Positions 61,303 to 64,000 of a DNA stretch of 64,000 nucleotides are shown here, in pieces (the first letter of the stretch is position 1; each line of letters opens with the position of its first letter). The translations under genes and the position numbers were made by a program. A model generated the notes under the pieces. The model was not told the origin of the DNA, made no database searches, and was given only the letters and a program-made list of their open reading frames with translations. Origin of the DNA: Emergencia sp. 1XD21-10 (GTDB lineage: Bacteria; Bacillota; Clostridia; Peptostreptococcales; Anaerovoracaceae); the NCBI RefSeq assembly GCF_009936045.1, contig NZ_QWEQ01000012.1, positions 62,001 to 126,000 on the forward strand, read 5' to 3'.

Positions 61303-62442
61303 ATGAGTATGGACGACTATAGAAGCAAAATTGATGCGATTGACGAAGAAATCGTAAAAAAACTGGAAGAGCGAATGAGAGTGGCGGAAGAAATCGCACG
61401 TTACAAGAAAAATAATGAACTTCCGGTGCTGGATGCTATGAGAGAAAGAGAAAAAATTGACAAACTTACAGATTTAGCCTCAGAAGATATGGCATCTTAC
61501 ACCAGAGTGTTATATAATACAATTATGGAGATGAGCAAAGATCACCAGAGAAAGATTACCCAGAAGGAATCACCTCTGGCAAAATCTATCGCTGATGCAC
61601 TGGAAAACACACCTAAGGTATTTCCTGCAAAGGCCAGCGTAGCTTGCCAGGGAGTGACCGGCGCTTATTCTCAGGAGGCCTGCGAGAGACTGTTTAAAAT
61701 GCCGAAGATTATGTATGTGAAGAATTTCAACGGTGTATTTGCAGCTATCGATAAGGGGCTGTGCCAGTACGGCATTCTGCCTGTCGAAAACAGTACGGCA
61801 GGTTCAGTGAACCAGATTTACGATTTGATGATGAAGTACAACTTCTACATTGTCAGAAGTATCAAGCTGAAGATCGACCATAGTCTTTTAGCCAAGAGAG
61901 GAACAAAGAAAGAGGACATCAAGGAGATTTTTTCTCATGAACAGGCAATTATGCAGTGTGATGACTATCTGAAACATTTCCCTCACGCAAAGATTACCAT
62001 TTGCGAAAATACTGCAGAAGCGGCTAAGATGGTAGCCGAATCCGACAGAACGGACGTTGCTGCGCTGGCGGCCTATGAGTGTGGACAGCTTTACAGCTTG
62101 GAGTGTCTGGAAGAAGGAGTACAGGATAATGGAAACAACTATACCAGATTTATCTGCATCAGCAAGAATTTAGAGATTTATCCCGGCGCTGACAAGACGA
62201 GTCTGAAACTGGTGGTTTCCCATAAACCGGGTTCTTTGTACAATGTACTGGCTAGATTTAATGCACTTGGTATTCAGATTTTTAAACTGGAGAGTCGTCC
62301 GATTCCAGAAAGAGATTTCGACTACATGTTCTATTTTGACATCGTATCCGAGGTTTACTCTGAGGAATTTGTCAGACTGATGAACCAGCTTGAAGATCTG
62401 ACACAGGAGTTCAAGTACTTAGGAAGTTATATGGAGATTTAA
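61303..62442 (+). CDS. pheA: Bifunctional chorismate mutase / prephenate dehydratase
   Basis: 379 residues from ATG 61303 (AAGGAGA upstream; an in-frame TTG at 61294 is within the site). Residues 1-88: AroQ-type chorismate mutase (IDAIDEEIVKKLEERMRVAEEIARYK). Residues ~105-285: prephenate dehydratase (VACQGVTGAYSQEACERLF, GILPVENSTAGSVNQIYDLM, SHEQAIMQCDDYL, NYTRFICI with the Thr-Arg-Phe motif). Residues ~295-375: ACT domain with HKPGSLYNVLARFNALGIQIFKLESRP, the phenylalanine feedback site. Commits chorismate to Phe. Confidence 0.95.
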   Translation: MSMDDYRSKIDAIDEEIVKKLEERMRVAEEIARYKKNNELPVLDAMREREKIDKLTDLASEDMASYTRVLYNTIMEMSKDHQRKITQKESPLAKSIADALENTPKVFPAKASVACQGVTGAYSQEACERLFKMPKIMYVKNFNGVFAAIDKGLCQYGILPVENSTAGSVNQIYDLMMKYNFYIVRSIKLKIDHSLLAKRGTKKEDIKEIFSHEQAIMQCDDYLKHFPHAKITICENTAEAAKMVAESDRTDVAALAAYECGQLYSLECLEEGVQDNGNNYTRFICISKNLEIYPGADKTSLKLVVSHKPGSLYNVLARFNALGIQIFKLESRPIPERDFDYMFYFDIVSEVYSEEFVRLMNQLEDLTQEFKYLGSYMEI

Positions 62443-62443
62443 C

Positions 62444-63634
62444 ATGAAAAAATTTGGACTGATTGGCGGAAAGCTGGGGCACAGCTATTCGCCGCTGATT
62501 CACAGTAAGTTTGGGGACTATACCTTTGAACTTTGCGAGACGAAACCAGAGGATTTGGAAAACATGCTGCATGATGAAAGCTACGGCGGCTTCAATGTGA
62601 CTATTCCGTATAAGAAAGTAGCCATGGAGATGTGCGATGAACTTTCCGATACGGCAAAAGCCGTCGGTTGTGTCAACACAGTGATCCGAGATGAAGAAGG
62701 AAGACTGCATGGCTATAATACAGACTATTTTGGGTTCAAGTATATGCTTGAAAAGAACAAAATCGAAGTGAAAGGCATGAAGTGTCTGGTTCTTGGAAGC
62801 GGCGGGGCGTCTCTGACCGCAAGAGCAGTCCTAAAGGATTTGAACGCTGCTGAAATTCTCATAATTTCACGCAGTGGTGAACATAATTATGAGAATATCA
62901 GTCAGCATTTTGATGCGGAAATTATTGTCAACACAACGCCTGTAGGAATGTATCCGAACAACGGGAAATCACCGGTCAACTTAGATGATTTTAAAAACTG
63001 CTGCGGTGTTGTGGATGTGATATATAACCCTAACAGAACCAAGCTGGTGCTGGACGCCATAGAGAAATCTATTCCGGCAACCGGCGGGCTGGAAATGCTG
63101 GTAGCGCAGGGAAAGCAGGCCAGCGAGCTGTTCCAGCATAAAGAAATTGAAGACGAAGAAATCGACAGCGCGATTGATGAAGTTCGCAGCGAGACGATGA
63201 ATATGATTCTAATCGGCATGCCGGGCGCAGGAAAGACCCTGATTGGCGGCGAAATCGCGAATAGAATGGGGCGTAAATTCGTGGATATCGATGATATGAT
63301 TGTCGAACACGAAGGCATGTCTATTCCGGAAATTTTTGACCAGAAAGGCGAAGCATATTTCCGAAAGGTGGAAACTGAAATGCTGGAAAAGGCCTGTGTG
63401 CAGACCGGTCTTGTCATTGCGACCGGCGGCGGTGTTGTCAAGAAAAAAGTCAACTACAACATTTTGAAACAAAACGGAATCGTGATTTGGATTAAGCGCG
63501 ACCTTGATAAATTGGAAACCGAAGGGAGACCTCTTTCGAAATCCATGCCGCTTGCGCAGATGTATGAGGAGCGAAAGGACGCTTATTCCTACTGGAGCGA
63601 TTTTTACATCAATAATAATGAGGAGAGAGAATGA
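62444..63634 (+). CDS. aroE-aroK: Fused shikimate dehydrogenase - shikimate kinase
   Basis: 396 residues encoding two consecutive pathway enzymes. Residues ~1-240: AroE, with GLIGGKLGHSYSPLIHSKFG, FNVTIPYKK, VGCVNTVIRDEEGRLHGYNTDYFGF (in parts) and NADP-binding VLGSGGASLTARAVLKDL. Residues ~250-396: AroK, with P-loop ILIGMPGAGKTLIGGEIA near 251-270, FVDIDDMIVEHEGMSIPEIF, YFRKVETEML and ATGGGVVKKK near 328. The joint is at about residue 248 (EVRSETMNMILIG). Same frame throughout, no frameshift. Confidence 0.93.
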   Translation: MKKFGLIGGKLGHSYSPLIHSKFGDYTFELCETKPEDLENMLHDESYGGFNVTIPYKKVAMEMCDELSDTAKAVGCVNTVIRDEEGRLHGYNTDYFGFKYMLEKNKIEVKGMKCLVLGSGGASLTARAVLKDLNAAEILIISRSGEHNYENISQHFDAEIIVNTTPVGMYPNNGKSPVNLDDFKNCCGVVDVIYNPNRTKLVLDAIEKSIPATGGLEMLVAQGKQASELFQHKEIEDEEIDSAIDEVRSETMNMILIGMPGAGKTLIGGEIANRMGRKFVDIDDMIVEHEGMSIPEIFDQKGEAYFRKVETEMLEKACVQTGLVIATGGGVVKKKVNYNILKQNGIVIWIKRDLDKLETEGRPLSKSMPLAQMYEERKDAYSYWSDFYINNNEERE

Positions 63635-64000
63635 TGAAGATTCTGGTAATCAATGGACCCAACATCAATATGCTGGGAATCAGAGAGCCGGAAATTTACG
63701 GAAAAGCGACTTACTCCGATTTGGTGGAATATGTTGAAAAGGCGGCTTCCCGGCTCAACGTGGAAGTCGCTTTTTTTCAGTCCAATCATGAAGGCTCCAT
63801 GGTGGATGCTATTCAGGAGGCTTACGGTAAATTTGACGGCATTGTAATCAATCCGGCGGCGTACACCCACACCAGTGTGGCGCTGTTGGACGCCCTGAAG
63901 TCTGTAGGCATACCTGCTGTGGAGGTACACATTTCCGATGTGCGTCAGCGGGAGGATTTCAGGCAGGTGTCCTTTGTCAGGGCTGCCTGTGTTGCGACGG
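63631..64000 (+). CDS. aroQ: 3-dehydroquinate dehydratase, type II (3' partial)
   Basis: The first ~123 residues are present before the window ends; the family length is ~145. ATG 63631 overlaps the aroE-aroK stop (ATGA), with AGGAGAGAG upstream; ATG 63634 is an alternative. Signatures: VINGPNINMLGIREPEIYG (catalytic Arg and Tyr), FFQSNHEGSMVDAIQEAYG, VINPAAYTHTSVALLDAL (catalytic His) and VEVHISDVRQREDFR. Dehydrates 3-dehydroquinate to 3-dehydroshikimate. Completes the shikimate set in one operon. Confidence 0.95.
   Translation, partial: MMKILVINGPNINMLGIREPEIYGKATYSDLVEYVEKAASRLNVEVAFFQSNHEGSMVDAIQEAYGKFDGIVINPAAYTHTSVALLDALKSVGIPAVEVHISDVRQREDFRQVSFVRAACVAT

Overview
The window reads as a chromosomal segment of a low-to-mid GC, Gram-positive anaerobe of the class Clostridia. 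Evidence: strong AGGAGG ribosome sites, a split transketolase, NADP-type glutamate dehydrogenase, an FtsEX/M23 cell-wall module, a PdaA-like cortex deacetylase (suggesting a spore former), YlmH, a YerC-type TrpR relative, DUF1836 and DUF2089 regulators. A placement near Anaerovoracaceae is only an impression. There are no rRNA or tRNA genes and no CRISPR array.

Layout. 0-7.4 kb: end of an FAD-dependent oxidoreductase, a small membrane protein, a NimA-like flavoprotein behind a folded leader RNA, gpmI (minus), addA and a patatin-like lipase. 7.4-12.3 kb: an AT-rich helicase-nuclease fusion (possible defence gene), a MATE exporter behind an attenuator-like leader, then a gene-free stretch with ~50 bp repeats. 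12.3-18.7 kb: gdhA (minus), mgtE with a long 5' leader, nnrD, an orphan mazF and split transketolase. 18.8-26.2 kb: a PrcB-like protein, a MinD-like ATPase lacking its P-loop lysine, ftsE with a ~140-residue acidic tail, ftsX, an EnvC/PcsB-like murein hydrolase activator, recJ and ctpA. 26.3-31.8 kb: palindromic intergenic repeats, yerC, a phosphopantetheinyl transferase, recX, tcdA, a UBA protein and a two-component system. 31.8-40.4 kb: PdaA-like deacetylase, a MerR/MATE divergent pair, a P-type ATPase under a yybP-ykoY (manganese) riboswitch, a DUF2089/SHOCT-like operon and ylmH. 40.7-55.8 kb: an accessory, surface-oriented region with a coiled-coil repeat protein, a 1207-residue MucBP-repeat adhesin, an acyl-CoA synthetase/DUF1836 divergent pair, an ABC-F protein, a PadR operon, several secreted proteins, an IS1182-type element, a C39-like protein and a lipoprotein. 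55.9-64 kb: a complete aromatic operon (DAHP synthase, tyrA, aroB, aroA, aroC, pheA, aroE-aroK fusion, aroQ) headed by a phenylalanine/tyrosine-rich leader peptide and attenuator.

The strongest regulatory observations are the leader-peptide attenuator of the aromatic operon, the manganese riboswitch on the P-type ATPase, and a pseudoknot-capable leader before the NimA-like gene. The strongest protein-level oddities are the degenerate MinD-like ATPase next to an FtsE with a long acidic tail. Two families of short intergenic repeats (11.75-12.03 kb with a copy at 38.3 kb; 26.4 kb with relatives at 31.6 kb) are not explained by any gene.
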